Origin: Tamarix chinensis
Lineage: Eukaryota > Streptophyta > Magnoliopsida > Caryophyllales > Tamaricaceae
Direction: 5' to 3'
Assembly: GCA_030549775.1 (NCBI GenBank)
Contig: CM060177.1
Coordinates: 62,622,638-62,686,637, forward strand
Length of the DNA stretch: 64,000 bases
Notes under the pieces: generated by a model
What the model was told of the DNA's origin: nothing
What the model saw: the letters and a program-made list of their open reading frames with translations, nothing else
Database searches by the model: none
Part shown: positions 45,141 through 57,830 of the stretch, piece after piece
How the letters are laid out: the number at the start of each line of letters is the position of its first letter
Position numbering within the stretch: position 1 is the stretch's first letter
Translations under genes and position numbers: made by a program

Positions 45141-46880
45141 TTTTTTGCTTATATTTATTAATTTAGTTTGTCTATTTTAATTTATTTTTTATAGGTAATG
45201 AAATATTTTCATAAAAAACTTGCGTTTATGCCATCATGGTGTTTCCCTACCCCAATTTTGAAGGTTAAAAAATTTCACAAATCATATGCTAGTGCAAGTC
45301 AGTAGACAAACTAAACATCAAAAGTAATAGCTACCCCATATTGACCAAACACAATAGCCATCTCTGAAAACCATATAAGAAGTTAAAAGGGGGGTGTTTG
45401 ATGATAATCTACCGAAAGGCACAATAACATAAAATCAGAGACAACATCATGAGAAAAAACATAGCTGATAGAAGCTGCCCCACAATCAAATTCATTCTTA
45501 GGAATTGTTTTAGAAATAGTGCCAAGTACTGACATCACATTGCCCACTTCAACCTATAGACCCTGACCTCTAGGTTTTGAGGAGCGTGTGTCACTGCAAG
45601 TCATAAAAGGCCCATAAAAAACAAAAGAGAAGGATCAATTAAAAAAATATGAAAATGAAGACTAGTAAGAAAACCATGAGAGAAGAGGAGAATAAAGGAC
45701 AATAAGGATGATGTTCTAGTTAAAAAAGTTATAGAAGCATTACAACAATATTCATCTATTACAATGACCTTTTTTTATGACAATTAAAGTCATTATAATA
45801 GAAACTTCTATTTCAATGGTAGTTCATCATTGAAGGAGTAATTTGGAAACTAGAAAAAAAAATGAGGCTACAATCATGATGGGGGTTATTGTTGAATGAT
45901 TATTATGGTGATTAATAATTTTTTTTACCCTAGTAATATTTGAAATTAATTTTTGGAAAAAAGACACATCAATGATAGGGTCATTGTAGTATCTTGAAAA
46001 ACATATATATCCTCAACATTTCCTATCCATAAAAATCTTCTTGAACAGTGATGGGTCATTAAAGTATGGGGGCTCCATTGTTGTAGGGTATGAAGGTAAT
46101 GTTCCCCCTCCTAAACTTGTTGCAAATTTTTTTTCCGGCAGGGTATATTACACCGACTAGTCGACGTTGTAGAGGATATTATTGTTCTTTTAAATGAGGG
46201 GTCTATTGTAGTGATTTGTTAAATTTAATAGAGTGGAAGGATTCACTATAATATAGGTGAGTTATATAAAATGAGAAAACCTACCCATCATCCTCGTTGT
46301 TTTTCTCTCTCAATTCTTACCAGCTACAACTCAATACCTTTTTGTTTGTCTCTATTTCCTATTTGGTATGTTATGCATTTAATCTTTGTTTTTTTTTGTT
46401 GATTTGTTATCAAAACCTTGTGTATTATTTTTAATTTTTAATTTAATTTTATTTGTGTTTTTTTTTGGGTTTCCATGAAGGCCACCACCACTGCTGCCTT
46501 ACACCACCTCCTCGTCCTTATCTTAGCTTAATCTCTATTTTTACTCTTTATTTTAGTTTGTTTTATTTTAATTATGAATTTATTAAAGCTAACAAATTGT
46601 TTACTTAATTTTTGGTTTGATTGGATGTTGCTGCCTGTTGATGACTTCTACTATGTGTTTTTTTAAGTTTTGTTAATACATATAAATTTTATTCTTATAT
46701 ATGTGATTATTGTTAATTTTTTTTGATATATGATTATTGTCAAATTTTATATGGATTTTGGTGGTGGTAATTATATGCTGATGTATTTGCTGTGATATAA
46801 GATTGGGACACATACTTGTGCGTGCACAAACACACACATTGTGATTGATATATGTGATGATCATTGAAAAGTATATATTG
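45141..46880. other. Intergenic DNA with short inverted repeats, no gene seen
   Basis: It includes a 46-bp hairpin (45756-45801, CTATTACAATGAC against GTCATTATAATAG, 12 of 13 pairs) and scattered GTCATTGTAGTA-like words (about 45975, 46047). These may be remains of a small MITE. Otherwise it is AT-rich with chance ORFs. Confidence 0.4.
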
Positions 46881-47060
46881 TGATTGATAAAGTATTATTT
46901 TACTTAGATAAAGTATTATTAAAAGAGTAAAATAATAAGATAATAAATATGAGAATTAATAAAATATTATTGAAATTTAAAATTTTATATTTAAATAATA
47001 AAGTGGAATAGTAAGATAATAAAACTTTAAAATAATAAGATATTATTGGACATAAATAGT
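46880..47060. repeat. AT-rich tandem repeat, left arm (interrupted by gypsy insertion)
   Basis: Words such as GTGGAATAGTAAGATAATAA and AAATAATAAGATATTATTGG match the units at 53397-53790 on the other side of the element. Confidence 0.65.
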
Positions 47061-48085
47061 TGTGATGCAGGATCAAATGATCAAGATTTAACATTTATTA
47101 TTATGGAGCCTACTGTCTTTTACCTAGAGAGGATACCCTACAAATTTAAAGACAAATGGATGAATATATTGGAGGTTATAAACAAAACTTGCAAAAGGAG
47201 TAACTAGCGAGAGAGATATGTGCATGGGATACATGAGGAATTTTTTTTATAGATTTAATGGAGTTCATTTAGCTTCATTTAGTGTGTTATTAATTAGTTA
47301 ATTATTTTCATTATGATTGACTAGTGCATAAAGAATCTTTTTATGGGGATTTAACTTATTCTATCTTATATGATTTATCTTATTTTATCTCATGAGATGT
47401 GTTTGGAGTGGGGAGAAAGATATTTCATGGGGGGTTGATATTTATTATATTTTTGTTAGAATTATCTTATAATAATGGGGAGATGTAATGCCTATAAAAA
47501 TCCTTAGGGTTACACGTTCATAGATAACCAATTGAATGAAAATAGAAGTTTTTCCTTGTTTGAATTATGTGTGAGTTCTTCTCAATTATACTCAATTATT
47601 GGTGAGTGATTATTATTGAAATCCTTAATACCTTTATCTATGTGAATTAGAGGTTAAGAACTATCTCTAAACCCATCCATACCCTAGACCTTCTTAAACC
47701 CTAGCTGTCACATTCAACGCTATAATCATCATCTTCAACATTCATCTGCAACCTATTTTTCTTACTTTCTTTTACCTATTTTATTTCAAAACCTTAGATA
47801 ATAATTTTATTATTATCACACATTCACCATCATCATCATCTTACCTTCAAAATATGGTCATCAACTCATTGTCATTCCAATAGTTTATCATCATCATATT
47901 CACCTCACAACTAAACCTAATCATAAACCCTAACCTAACCCTAACCCATGAACTACATTACCCCAAAACACTAACCATTATATTTTTATCTCTTAAAATC
48001 AATCATCACCAAATCATTAAATTCCTAATAAAACCTTAGTCCACACATTTTACCACCTAAATCATAACTTATAACCCTATACACA
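47061..48085 (+). repeat. 5' LTR of the old gypsy element
   Basis: TGTGATGCAGG to CTATACACA, 1025 bp. The end is TCATCATC-rich with AAACCCTAA words. Confidence 0.82.
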
Positions 48086-48092
48086 TTAATTT

Positions 48093-48104
48093 TGGTATCA
48101 CAGA
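48093..48104 (+). promoter_or_regulatory. Weak primer-binding site, initiator-Met type
   Basis: TGGTATCACAGA, 7 bases after the LTR end. The first eight bases fit the usual TGGTATCAGAGCC site and the rest has decayed. Confidence 0.5.
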
Positions 48105-48499
48105 ATAGGTTTTGGTGTAGTGTAACATAAAAAGACCAAGATCCAATTTTTCCTTCAAAATTCTTTCAATAACACATTCCTACTCTAAGATTATTTTAAG
48201 CACTCATCAAGGAGGTATCAAGATTCAAGATTTTAAATGATTTTGGGAGGAACTTTTGAGGAAAAACATGTGGTTGGTGTAAGGAAGATATAGCAAGCCA
48301 AGAAGAAGATTTGAGAGATATTCTCAAGGTATTGTCGAGGAAATTAAGGAAGTTAAGTTACATATAGGTAGGATGGACTCATCAAAAGCCCAAGGATCAC
48401 ATGTCAAACATTAAATCCAAAGAGATTAAGTAGAAGAAGATCATAGAATGGGAGATCATGACCAAATGAAGGAAGGAGGAGAAGAAAGTGTAGGGAACT

Positions 48500-49406
48500 A
48501 TGGATTTCCTCTTGACACTTCAAGGAGATCGTATGATGATGTGGAGAAGGAGATTCGATTTGGCCTACTTGATTTTAAAGCAAATCTTGATCTGGAATCT
48601 TTCCTTGAATGATTATAAATTATTGAATTTATTATTGAATGTAAAGAACTTGATGATGAGAAAAGATATCGAATTGCCATGTTAAAATTTAAGAAGTTTG
48701 CTAGAGTATGGTATGACAATTTGAAGAGGAGAAGGAAATAGAGGGAAAAAGAATGAGATCATGGGAGAAATTGAAAAAACACTTAAAAATAAAATTCATG
48801 CGTAGAGAATATGAGCAAGAGAATTTCATAAAGATGACTACTTTGAGGCAAGGGTTGCTTGGAGTGGCGGAGTACATTAGAGAGTTTGAAAGATTAACTC
48901 TTATTTGTGATGTTAAAGAAAATAAAGAGCGAAAATGTGCTAGATTTATTGGAGGTTTAAATATGAATATTAGAGAGAAGGTGGAGGTGTATCCTTATGT
49001 GTTATTTGAAGACTTAGAAAAATGAGCAATGAAGTTTGATAAATAATTGAAGAGAACCAAGCTAACAAACAAATCAACCAATACACCATATGGTTAGAAT
49101 TTCTAGGGGGTGTTGAATCCATCAAAATCTCAAGCCTTAAAACAAGACAATACTAGAAGGTTCAATCATGAAGAAAATGGTAAGGACAACATGGTTGATA
49201 AGGTGAAGAAGCAATGCTTCAAGTGTAGAGGTTATGGCCATTTTGCTCAAGATTGTCTAAATCAAAGGACATTAACTTTAAAGGTGATAGAGAGCATGGA
49301 AGCTTTTGATGAGGAGCATGAAGACTTTAATGAAGACCTTGGAAAAGGAATTAATAGCCTCAAAAATGCTTTGGAAGATGGAAAATTTGATTTCTATGTA
49401 TTATAA
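48500..49406 (+). pseudogene. Gag of the old gypsy element
   Basis: Fragments in order: MLKFKKFARVWYDNLKRRR at about 48680-48737; MRSWEKLKKHLKIKFMRREY from 48753, through GGLNMNIREKVEVYPYVLF, to 49025; then in another frame a basic linker and an intact CCHC knuckle CFKCRGYGHFAQDC (49215-49256) with an acidic tail. The order matches Gag core then nucleocapsid. At least two frameshifts and several stops separate the pieces. The same Gag core words recur at about 63480-63515. Confidence 0.8.
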
Positions 49407-49439
49407 AGGTGGATTCAAGTGAAAAAACAACATTAACTT

Positions 49440-50218
49440 ACTTAAAGGGAGAGGATTTTTAAAGCCAAGTGTAGAGTTGGAGATAAAGTGTGTGAAGTCA
49501 TCGTTGATATTATCTCTTGTACCAATGTTGCTAGTGAAGCAAGCTTGGATTGGAGACCATGGATCATCCAAGGCCATATTCACTTCAATGGCTCAATGAG
49601 GACAAAGGTGTAAGGGTAACCAAACAAGATCTTATCTTTTTTAAAATTGGAAAATATTTTGATGATGTTTTATACAATATTCTACCTATAGATGCTTGTC
49701 ATATTTTATTGGGAAGACCTTAATAATTTAATAAGAAGGTTGACCATGATGGAATCCTTAATAATTATATAGAGTGCAAAGGCAAAAGAAAGTTTAGACT
49801 CAAGACTAACATAGATCAGGAGAGTTTGGCTCTAAGGAGTGAAAGGTAAGAAGATGTTGATGGTAAAGGAAAAAGAAAGAAGAGTAGCATAGGGTTGTTG
49901 ATCCTTAAAGAGTTAGATATAATTGAAGCTGTAAAGAGTGATAAAGTATGCTATACCTTGGTGGTGAAAGAATTTCAATAGGGGGTGTGCTAACACAGAT
50001 CTAAAATTGCAACAAGTGTTGAGAGAGTATGCAGATGGTTTCCCGGATGAGTTGCTAGCTAGATTACCTCCATTGTGAGGTATTGGGCATGCTATTGATT
50101 TTATTCTAGGAGTTATAGAACCAAATAAGATATCTTATAGATGCAATCTAGAGGATTCTAAAGAGTTGTAGAGACAAGTGAAAGAGTTGTTGGATTGAGG
50201 CTATATTCTAGAGAGCAT
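49440..50218 (+). pseudogene. Protease and connector of the old gypsy element
   Basis: VCEVIVDIISCTNVAS near 49490-49535 corresponds to the DSGSCTNVAS protease motif, with the catalytic DSG changed to DII. HILLGRP-type connector code (CHILLGRP) follows near 49697-49720. Near 50075-50120 GIGHAIDFILGVIEPNK matches the RT-connector region (HQIDFIPGAVIPNR in the other elements). Frames change repeatedly. Confidence 0.65.
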
Positions 50219-50781
50219 GAGTCCGTGTAGTGTCCCAACTTTATTAGTGCCTAAGATGGATGGTACGTGGAGGATGTGCATTAATTCTAGAACAGTCAAC
50301 AATATCATAATCAAATATATATTTTCGATGCCAATATTAGATGATATGTTTGATGCACGACATGGAGCAAATGTGCTTTTTGAAGCTTGACCTTAGGAGT
50401 GGATACCATCATATAAGGATAAGGGAAGTGGATGAATGGAAGATGGTTATCAAGGCTAAGTATGGGTTTTATGAGTGGTTGGTGATACCATTTGGGTTAT
50501 GTAATGCACCAAGTTCATTCAAGAGGTTGATAAAAAAAGTATATAGACCTTTCCTTGGAGTCTTTATTGTCGTTTACCTTAATGATATTTTGATATATAG
50601 CAAGAGTGAGTTCGAACACAGGCAGCATTTGAAGAGATTATTTGATAAACTTAGGGAAGTGAAGCTCTATGGTAAACTAGATAAGTGCGATTTTATGATA
50701 AAGAGTGTGGTTTTCCTTAGCTACATTATGAGTGAAGATGGTATTAGAGTTAACTATTCAAACATGGCTTATTGCTACTAA
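50219..50781 (+). pseudogene. Reverse transcriptase of the old gypsy element
   Basis: The fingers read MSPCSVPTLLVPKMDGTWRM (in part) from about 50218. The frame then shifts near 50370 into KLDLRSGYHHIRI, FYEWLVIPFGLCNAPSSF and VVYLNDILIYSKS. The YxDD box is YLND, so the first Asp is Asn and the enzyme is dead. The palm and thumb continue to VVFLSYIMSEDGIRVN. The wording is closest to the CRM/Reina-type chromoviruses of this window, not to the Tekay fragment. Confidence 0.82.
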
Positions 50782-51172
50782 TATTCATAAGAGAAGAGGC
50801 CAATTGCATTTTTTAGTTAATAAAAATAAATGGTGAAAGACTCAATTACTTAACTTAAAATAAGCTATTGTTTGTTGTTTAGAGACATGGAGTCATTCTT
50901 TAAGACCCAAGCCTTTTGTGCTTTACTTGGATCATGAGAATATGAAGTATCTACATGGTCAAATGAAAGTGAGTCCAAGAAATGCCAAGTGGATTAAATT
51001 TTTGCAAACATTTGTGTTCTATATAAGACATGTGGATGGAAGGGAGAATGTTGTTGCAAATGCATTATTGAGGTGGACTATGATACTTACGATGATGGAT
51101 GAAAAGGTTTTGGTTTTTAAGATGTTGAAGAGTCGGTATGCCTTTGATGATGACTTTTCTATGAATTTTTGA
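50782..51172 (+). pseudogene. RNase H of the old gypsy element
   Basis: KPFVLYLDHENMKYLHGQ and KWIKFLQTFVFYIRHVDGRE (50905-51050, in part) end in VVANALLRW, where relatives have VADALSRR. The Asp of ADAL is Asn here. The N-terminal catalytic part (50782-50900) is shifted and stop-ridden. Confidence 0.75.
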
Positions 51173-52260
51173 AGAGTGCAAGAAAAAAGGAAGTCATGGA
51201 GCTTATGATCTTCAATATGGATTCTTATTCAAAAAAAAATAAATTTTGTGCCTAAGACATTAGTTGGAGATATTCTAATCAAAGAGGTACATGAGGGAGG
51301 TATTGTAGGACACTTTGGCATTCACAAGACTTTGGAGCTAATGCAAGAACATTTTTATTGGCCAATAATGGAAAAATGAGTTCAAGCTACGATTGCTAGG
51401 TATACTACATGTCTAAGGAGCAAGAGTTTCTTTCACAAGGGACTATACATACCTTTACTAACGCCTACTAAACTATGGGAAGTTGTAAGTATGAATTTTA
51501 TTTTGGGATTACCCAGGACACAATGAGGCATAGATTTAATTATGGTTGTGGTGGATCGATTATCTAAGATGGCTCATTTTATTCCCTATCACAAGATCGA
51601 TGATGCTACTCATATTGCAGATTTTCATTTTAAGGAGATTGTGAGATTGCATAGGATTCCAAGGACTATAGTTTCGGATAGAGATGTGAAGTACCTAAGT
51701 TATTTCTAGAAGACATTATAGCATATGCTAGGAACAAAACTTCTATTTAGTACATCACATCATCCTTAAATAAATGGTAAAAAGGAGCTTACTAATAGAA
51801 TTTTGGATACTTTGTTAAGGGAATTGGTGAGTAAGAGTGGTAAGGATTGGGATGTTAAGTTAGCACATGCGAAGTTTTCTCACAATTGGAGTCCTTCAAC
51901 TACAACAAGCTCAACTTGATTTGAGATAGTATATGGTATTAATCCATATATATTGATTGATATGGTACCATTGAATAAGGGGAAAGTGAACAATTATGAT
52001 GCACAAGAGAGAGTGGAGTTATTTAAAAAAAATTCATCAACAAATAAAGCAAAACAATTAGAAGGCAAATGAACAAGAAGAGGCAAAAGTAAATAAGTAC
52101 ATGAGTCAACATGTATTTTAACTAGGAGTTATGGTATAATTGCACTTAAGAAAGGAAAGGTTTTCTAACCTAAGGAGAAATAAGCTTATGCCAAGGTTAT
52201 ATGGTCCTTTTAAAGTACTTAGAAAATTTGGCAAGTGTACTTATTAACTAGATTTTTCCT
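51173..52260 (+). pseudogene. Integrase of the old gypsy element
   Basis: Pieces in order: EVHEGGIVGHFGIHKTLEL and HFYWPIME (HH part, 51285-51370); [10 protein letters not shown] (CC part degraded); [16 protein letters not shown], where the first catalytic Asp is Asn; [30 protein letters not shown]; then KKELTNRILDTLLRELVSK, keeping the Glu. Trp codons of YFWKTLW have become stops near 51709-51720. The C-terminal end fades by 52260. Confidence 0.78.
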
Positions 52261-52361
52261 AATTCATGTGGTAACCGTATTAAACATTTAATAGTGGAGA
52301 TATTAGTCTTTACTATGGAGATGTAAATTTGAGGGAAAATTTAAATCAACAAAAAGGAAAA

Positions 52362-53396
52362 TGTGGCAGGAAAAAATGATCAAGACTTAAAATTTATGAT
52401 TATGAAGCCTATTGTCCTCTATCTAGAGAGGATACCCTATAAATTTAAAGATAAACAGATGATTACATTGCTAGTTATGGACGAAACTTGTAAAATGAGT
52501 CATTAGAGATAGAGAGAGATATGTGCATGGCATGCATGGGATGCATGAGAACATTTTTATAAGATTTAATGGAGTTTTTTTAACTTTATTTATTATGTTA
52601 TTAATTAGTTAATTATTTTCATTATGATTGGATAGTGCATAAACTAGCTTTTTAAGGGGATTTTATCTTATTCTATCTTATAGTTTATCTTATTTTATCT
52701 TATGAGATGTGTTTGGAGTGGGGAACAAGAAATTGCATGGGGGTAGATTTTTATCATATTTTAATTGGAATTATCTTGTAATATTGGGGAGGTGCAATGG
52801 CTAGAAAAAGCCTTAGTGTTACATGTTCATTGCTAGCTAATTGAATGAAAATGCTAGTTATTCCTTGTTTGAATTCTACGTGAGTTCTTCTCAATTATAA
52901 TTAATTTTTTATGAGTGATTATTATTAAAACCCTTAATCTCTTTGTCTATGTGAATTAGAGTTTAAGAACTATCTCTAAACCCATCCATACCCAACACCA
53001 TCTTAAACCCTAAGCGTCATATTCAACTCCATCATCATCATCATCTTGAACATTCATTTTCAACCTATTCTTCTTACTTAATTCTACCTATTTTATTTTC
53101 AAACCTTAGATAATAATTCTATTATTATCACACATTGATCATCATCATCTTAATTTCAAAATCTAGTTATCAACTCATCATCATTCTAATTGTTCATCAT
53201 CATCATATTCACCTCATAGCTAAACCTAATTGTAAACCCAAACTCTAACACTAACCCACGAACCATATCACCCGAAAACACTTACCATTCGACCTTTATC
53301 TCTTAAAATCAATCAGTATCGAATCACTATCTTCCTAATCAAACCCTAATCGACATATAATATTACCCAAATCATAATTCCATAACCTTATTCACA
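52362..53396 (+). repeat. 3' LTR of the old gypsy element
   Basis: TGTGGCAGGA to ATTCACA, 1035 bp, collinear with 47061-48085. Confidence 0.82.
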
Positions 53397-53790
53397 TAAA
53401 ATTGATTATTAAAAATAAAAAAATAAGTATATAATATTTTTTAGATAATACATTATTTTTAACCTTAAATAAAATATTATTAATATAATGGAATAACATG
53501 ATAATGAAAATGAAAATAAATAAAACATTATTGGACTTTAAAATTTTATGATTTAACAATTAAGTAAAATAATAAGATAATAAAATTTTGAAATAATAAG
53601 ATATTATTAGCCTTAAATAATTGATTATTAAAATTTAAAATAATAAGAATATAAAATTTTTAGATATTAAATTATATTTAAATTTAGAAAAAATATTATT
53701 AATATAGTGGAATATTAAGATAATGAAAATGAGAATTGGTAAAATATTATTGTAATTTGAAAATTTATGATAAATAATTAGATATTATTG
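53397..53790. repeat. AT-rich tandem repeat, right arm (unit about 219 bp)
   Basis: TTGATTATTAAAAATTAAA-type unit starts lie at 53402 and 53621. Each is followed by AATATTATTAATATARTGGAATA, AAGATAATGAAAATG and AAAATATTATTG words in the same order (quoted in parts). Confidence 0.7.
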
Positions 53791-54335
53791 TTATTCATTA
53801 GATATTTTTTCCCTTTTTTAGGTTGTAAGATTCCCCTCTTACCTAACATAATTTTTGCAACCTACTTTTTGATATCTTACAACACAATTATTAGGTACCA
53901 TGTGAGATGAATACATGATGAGTTAGGCCACGTGCTTGAGTAGGGTTTATATGTGGGACCATATAATTTTAGGTGGTATTATATTTCATGTACCTTACCA
54001 CAGATTCCCTTGTAGTTATAGGTAAAGTCTAGATATATAGATGACCTTGGCTATAGTAATTTTCTACAACCTTGGTTTATTGAGCATTGAAATTTTATGA
54101 TAGATTATAATCACACTGCAAGGGAGTCGATAGTGTTTGATGATGAGTAGAGGTCTTGGCCCTGGATACCGGCGAGTATATATCCTGATTAGACATAACA
54201 TGGTTATGAGTTTATTAAAGATATGAGAGAAAAATTATTTCTATAAGAAATATGGACTATTGGGTGATCGATCGCATTAGAGGTGGCTTGGGTTTGCTTT
54301 TAGTGATGCATTTTAGGTTGTAGAAGCCCTATTTC
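53791..54335. other. Intergenic DNA, no gene seen
   Basis: I find no ORF, domain or clear repeat border here. Confidence 0.5.
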
Positions 54336-56589
54336 TGTCAAACCCTCATTTTTTACTACTAAAAAAATTAATTTTAAAAACCTTATGGAAGTTGAAAACT
54401 ATTAAACACTTAGGATAGACACTAGTCGCCCGTCCCATGTTAAATATAAGGCTAAGAACCAAACCGACTAAAATCATAGTAGAGTACACCAAAACATATT
54501 AGGTAAATACTGAAAGAAAGACTTTCAAGTTTTGGATGTCGAAGGTACGCAATATTCAAATATACGAGGAAAATTAAGTCAAAGTACATGATTTCAAATT
54601 ATAGAAATAAAAGTAGGGCATAGAGTAGGTAACATACTAGGATCTACTAGGATCATACCCAAAGGTAAAATTTGAAGGCATCAATAATAAATAGCTGAAA
54701 TTAAACTAACCCTTGGTAGCTAATTGAAGATCATCTAACCCAGACCCATACACAAATCAATTATTTTTTTCTTTAATTACTAAGTATATTATTCTCAATG
54801 TTACGTGATCATACAAGGCCCGGAAAATATACAAGCAAGACATTCACATGTTTATTCCATATTAACCCTTACCATTCCCCAATCATGTGCGGGTTTCCAT
54901 TAATCTTTATTCCATGTCAACCAAGTCCCTTAGATTAATCCATTTTACACCAAAGTCTAGATTGAAATACTCGTTTAAATGCATCAAATACTTATTTGGT
55001 TTTACCCATTAAACCCTTTACAACATCCATTGAGCATGCCATAAATTATGAACCACTTAGTCCATCCATTAGGTTGATAATCTATGTCAACAGATTTACT
55101 TCACATGTTAAACAATCATATAGCAACATTAGACATGGTCTCAAGGTCTATTTAAGTAAAAAGATTAAAATCACCCAATCTAGTCGAACCACTTGATTGG
55201 TTTGGCCTAACCAATATATTAGTTGGGAAAACTAGTTAATAGATTTAGGATGATTATTTGATTGGTTTGGCTCAACAAAATCCAAGGTTCCACTAAATTG
55301 GTCGATCAATTTTGTGAAAACAACCATCTATTCTAGGACTCATCATTCAATTATGCTAAACTAGGTGGTAGGTTTAAGGTGAGAGCAAACTAAGGTCACC
55401 ACAAGCCTATCAGTCAATAGGTTAAAGCCAACTAGTTGATTATTCTAAGGACCAGTCAATCAATTTGACATAACTACTCAATAAACTTACCCAACCAATA
55501 TTTATAATAAACATTTTTCATGCAAATACCCCTTGAAATTACTACCACATCCAAACTAAAACATATCATAGCATCATACTAATACTTTTCAACTTATAAA
55601 TTGAAACATGCTTTATAATTTATCAAATCAACCTAATTTTTCTAAAATAGTGCATTCTTCTTAAGATTCATAAGTTAATCAACATGCATCAATATTAAAC
55701 CAAATTCTCATGAAAACTTATAAAATGAGGGCTTTAAAAAATACAACACATCATATGATTAACTATATTACATTTCAAAAGTAAGATTAACATACTTAGA
55801 GCAAGCCAAACTTTTCCTCAAATAGGAAATCTCAACCTAAAACCCTTTCAATTTCTAAATCATAAAAAAAAGAATATACATCTTCATAAATATAAGGAAT
55901 TATTTCATAAATCAATATCAAAATTAAGAGAAAAAAAAATTACCAAACTTAAGAGAAAACCATGGGAAATTTGTGCTTAAATAGAAAATTAACATTCTCC
56001 TAAATTGAACCCTCACATCACTTCAAGGCAGAAGATCGGGGTGAATATATGATAAGAAAGGTTAGAACAACTTGGAATGAGGTTATTAAGTTTCAATTTT
56101 GTAGAAGAAGGTTTCCAAGAAAAATTATGTTTTGAATATGTACTTAGCTTGACAAATCAGTCGATTGGTTTGCTCTACTAGTCGACTATTCTATTGACCA
56201 GTCGGTAGGTTTGGTTGAGTAATAATCATTTAGCTAAAATGAAGAACCAGGTAATTGGTTGAAATACCCCAAAATCCTAATTTCTAAATTCTGGCCAAAT
56301 TAGGAATTATTAGGGAAAATTAATTATATAAATTTAATTATTAAAATGTAGAGAGTTAATTAAGGTATATTAAGAGAAAAATATTAAAGAATTTAATTGG
56401 AGGAAATTTGGATATTTTCCTAATTAGCTTGGGGGTTAAGGGAGTTTATCTAAAATGGCCTAAAATAAGTAAAAAGGGAATTTAATTAATATTCTATAAA
56501 ATACTAATACCCTAAATAGCCCAAAAATATTCTAAATAATTCATAAAAAAATCCAAAACCCTAAATATATCTTTTATCCTCCTTTTTCT

Positions 56590-57830
56590 TTTTTCTTTCC
56601 TTCTTTTTCTTTTTCTCCTATGTCCCGCCGAGAATTGGGCCTCGCCGGCCCAAATTCTCCTTCCCCCTTCCTCGGCCCAGCGTCGCGCGCTGGCCCTCGC
56701 CCACCGAGGCTGCAACGACGCGTTTAACGACTGAGGACGCCGAAGCGCCGCGTCGCAGTTATGGAACCTTATATCCGTTGCCAGCCAACGTCACGACGAC
56801 GCGTTTCGACCATATAATTAATGAAACGATGCGTAGAGGTTATACACGTTATAACCATTGCCGACCGGCCAGTTCTCCCCCTCTCTTTTCTTCCTTGGAC
56901 CGCCGGTCCAACCTGCCCGCCCGTCGTCTTCTTCCTCGCGCAGGTCTGCAACTCGCAGCCTGCCGCCGCTGACAGCCCTGCCGCCCGGCTGCCCTTCTCC
57001 TGCCATTCCCGTCCCTTTCGTTCCCAAATCGACCCAGGAAAATCGTCCTGGCCACCACGCGTCTTGATTCCCTTTCTTTTTTTTCGCACACGGCCAAACA
57101 GGCCTGCAGGCCACAGACCTGCGATCGGCTGCCACCGCCGAACGGCAGCCTGCCGCACCTGCCCCCGCGTGCCATCCCTCTCCCGTTCGTCATTTTCCCC
57201 ACCTCAATCGCCTATAAATACCCCTCCTTAAACGGCCCAGGGCAAGTCCTTCCCTTGGACCTTGCCGAAACCCTGCCTCGCCGCCGCCAGATCAGACGCC
57301 CTCTCCGCCGCCTCTAGCAGCCGCCGCGACCACCTCCACGCACCAAAGCCTTCCTTGCACCACCCTCCACGCAGCCAAACCATCGCTGCCTCCGTTCCTA
57401 CCCCGCACGAACCACCACAGTCGTGCGAAGGTGCCACCCCAAAAACGCCACCGCCGCCTTGCGCCGCCCGCTGCCGCCACTTCCGCCATAATTAACCCCT
57501 TCTCCACCTCCCAAACCGACCAGCAGTTCCTCCCCTACCTGCCCATACCCTCCTTAGCCCCTGCTCCCTTCTCCACCGGCCTCCACCACTTCCACCACCT
57601 TCCTCCTCCCTCGGCCACCGCGTCCGCCGCCGCGCGCCGCCTCCCTACTCACGCCACCACCCCCATTCCACTCCCCTTCACCTGCTGATTCTTCCCCCAC
57701 CTCAAACTTCTTCTTTTCTCCTCCCATCTAGCCACCACCTTGATCTTTTTCCTTCTCTTCCTCCTCCACCGCCGCCGCCGTCGCCGCCACGCGCCGCCGC
57801 CGGACCACCACCGACCCTAGGTGGTTATCC
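56590..57830 (+). promoter_or_regulatory. CpG- and C-rich promoter region of family A LTR copy 3
   Basis: A block of about 1.2 kb, rich in CCGCCG, CGCC and CTTC words, sits in an otherwise AT-rich LTR. The TATA box TATAAATA (57213-57220) with CCCCTCC lies within it. The homologous block in copy 2 (about 13800-14860) is visibly poorer in CpG. More than ten ORFs over 60 codons on both strands arise here because stop codons are rare in GC-rich DNA. Confidence 0.65.

Larger units (their letters stand above)
47061..53396 (+). mobile_element. Old Ty3/gypsy chromovirus-like element with both LTRs
   Basis: LTRs are 47061-48085 and 52362-53396, alignable throughout (AGAGAGGATACCCTA, GAGATGTGTTTGGAGTGGGG and others) but clearly diverged. 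Between them are a weak iMet-type primer site, gag with zinc knuckle, protease trace, RT, RNase H and integrase, all with many stops. A purine-rich AAAAAGGAAAA precedes the right LTR. No clean TSD is seen, but both flanks are the same AT-rich tandem repeat. It is older than the other two gypsy copies and from a different family. Confidence 0.88.

Noticed and set aside
47600..48085. TCATCATC-rich stretch with AAACCCTAA as a telomeric or satellite tract
   Set aside because: It is the 3' part of the old gypsy LTR and recurs at 52900-53396.
56512..57688. Cluster of more than ten ORFs on both strands
   Set aside because: They overlap in all frames, are Pro/Arg/Ala low-complexity, and lie in the GC-rich promoter region of a solo LTR. 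Rare stop codons explain them.
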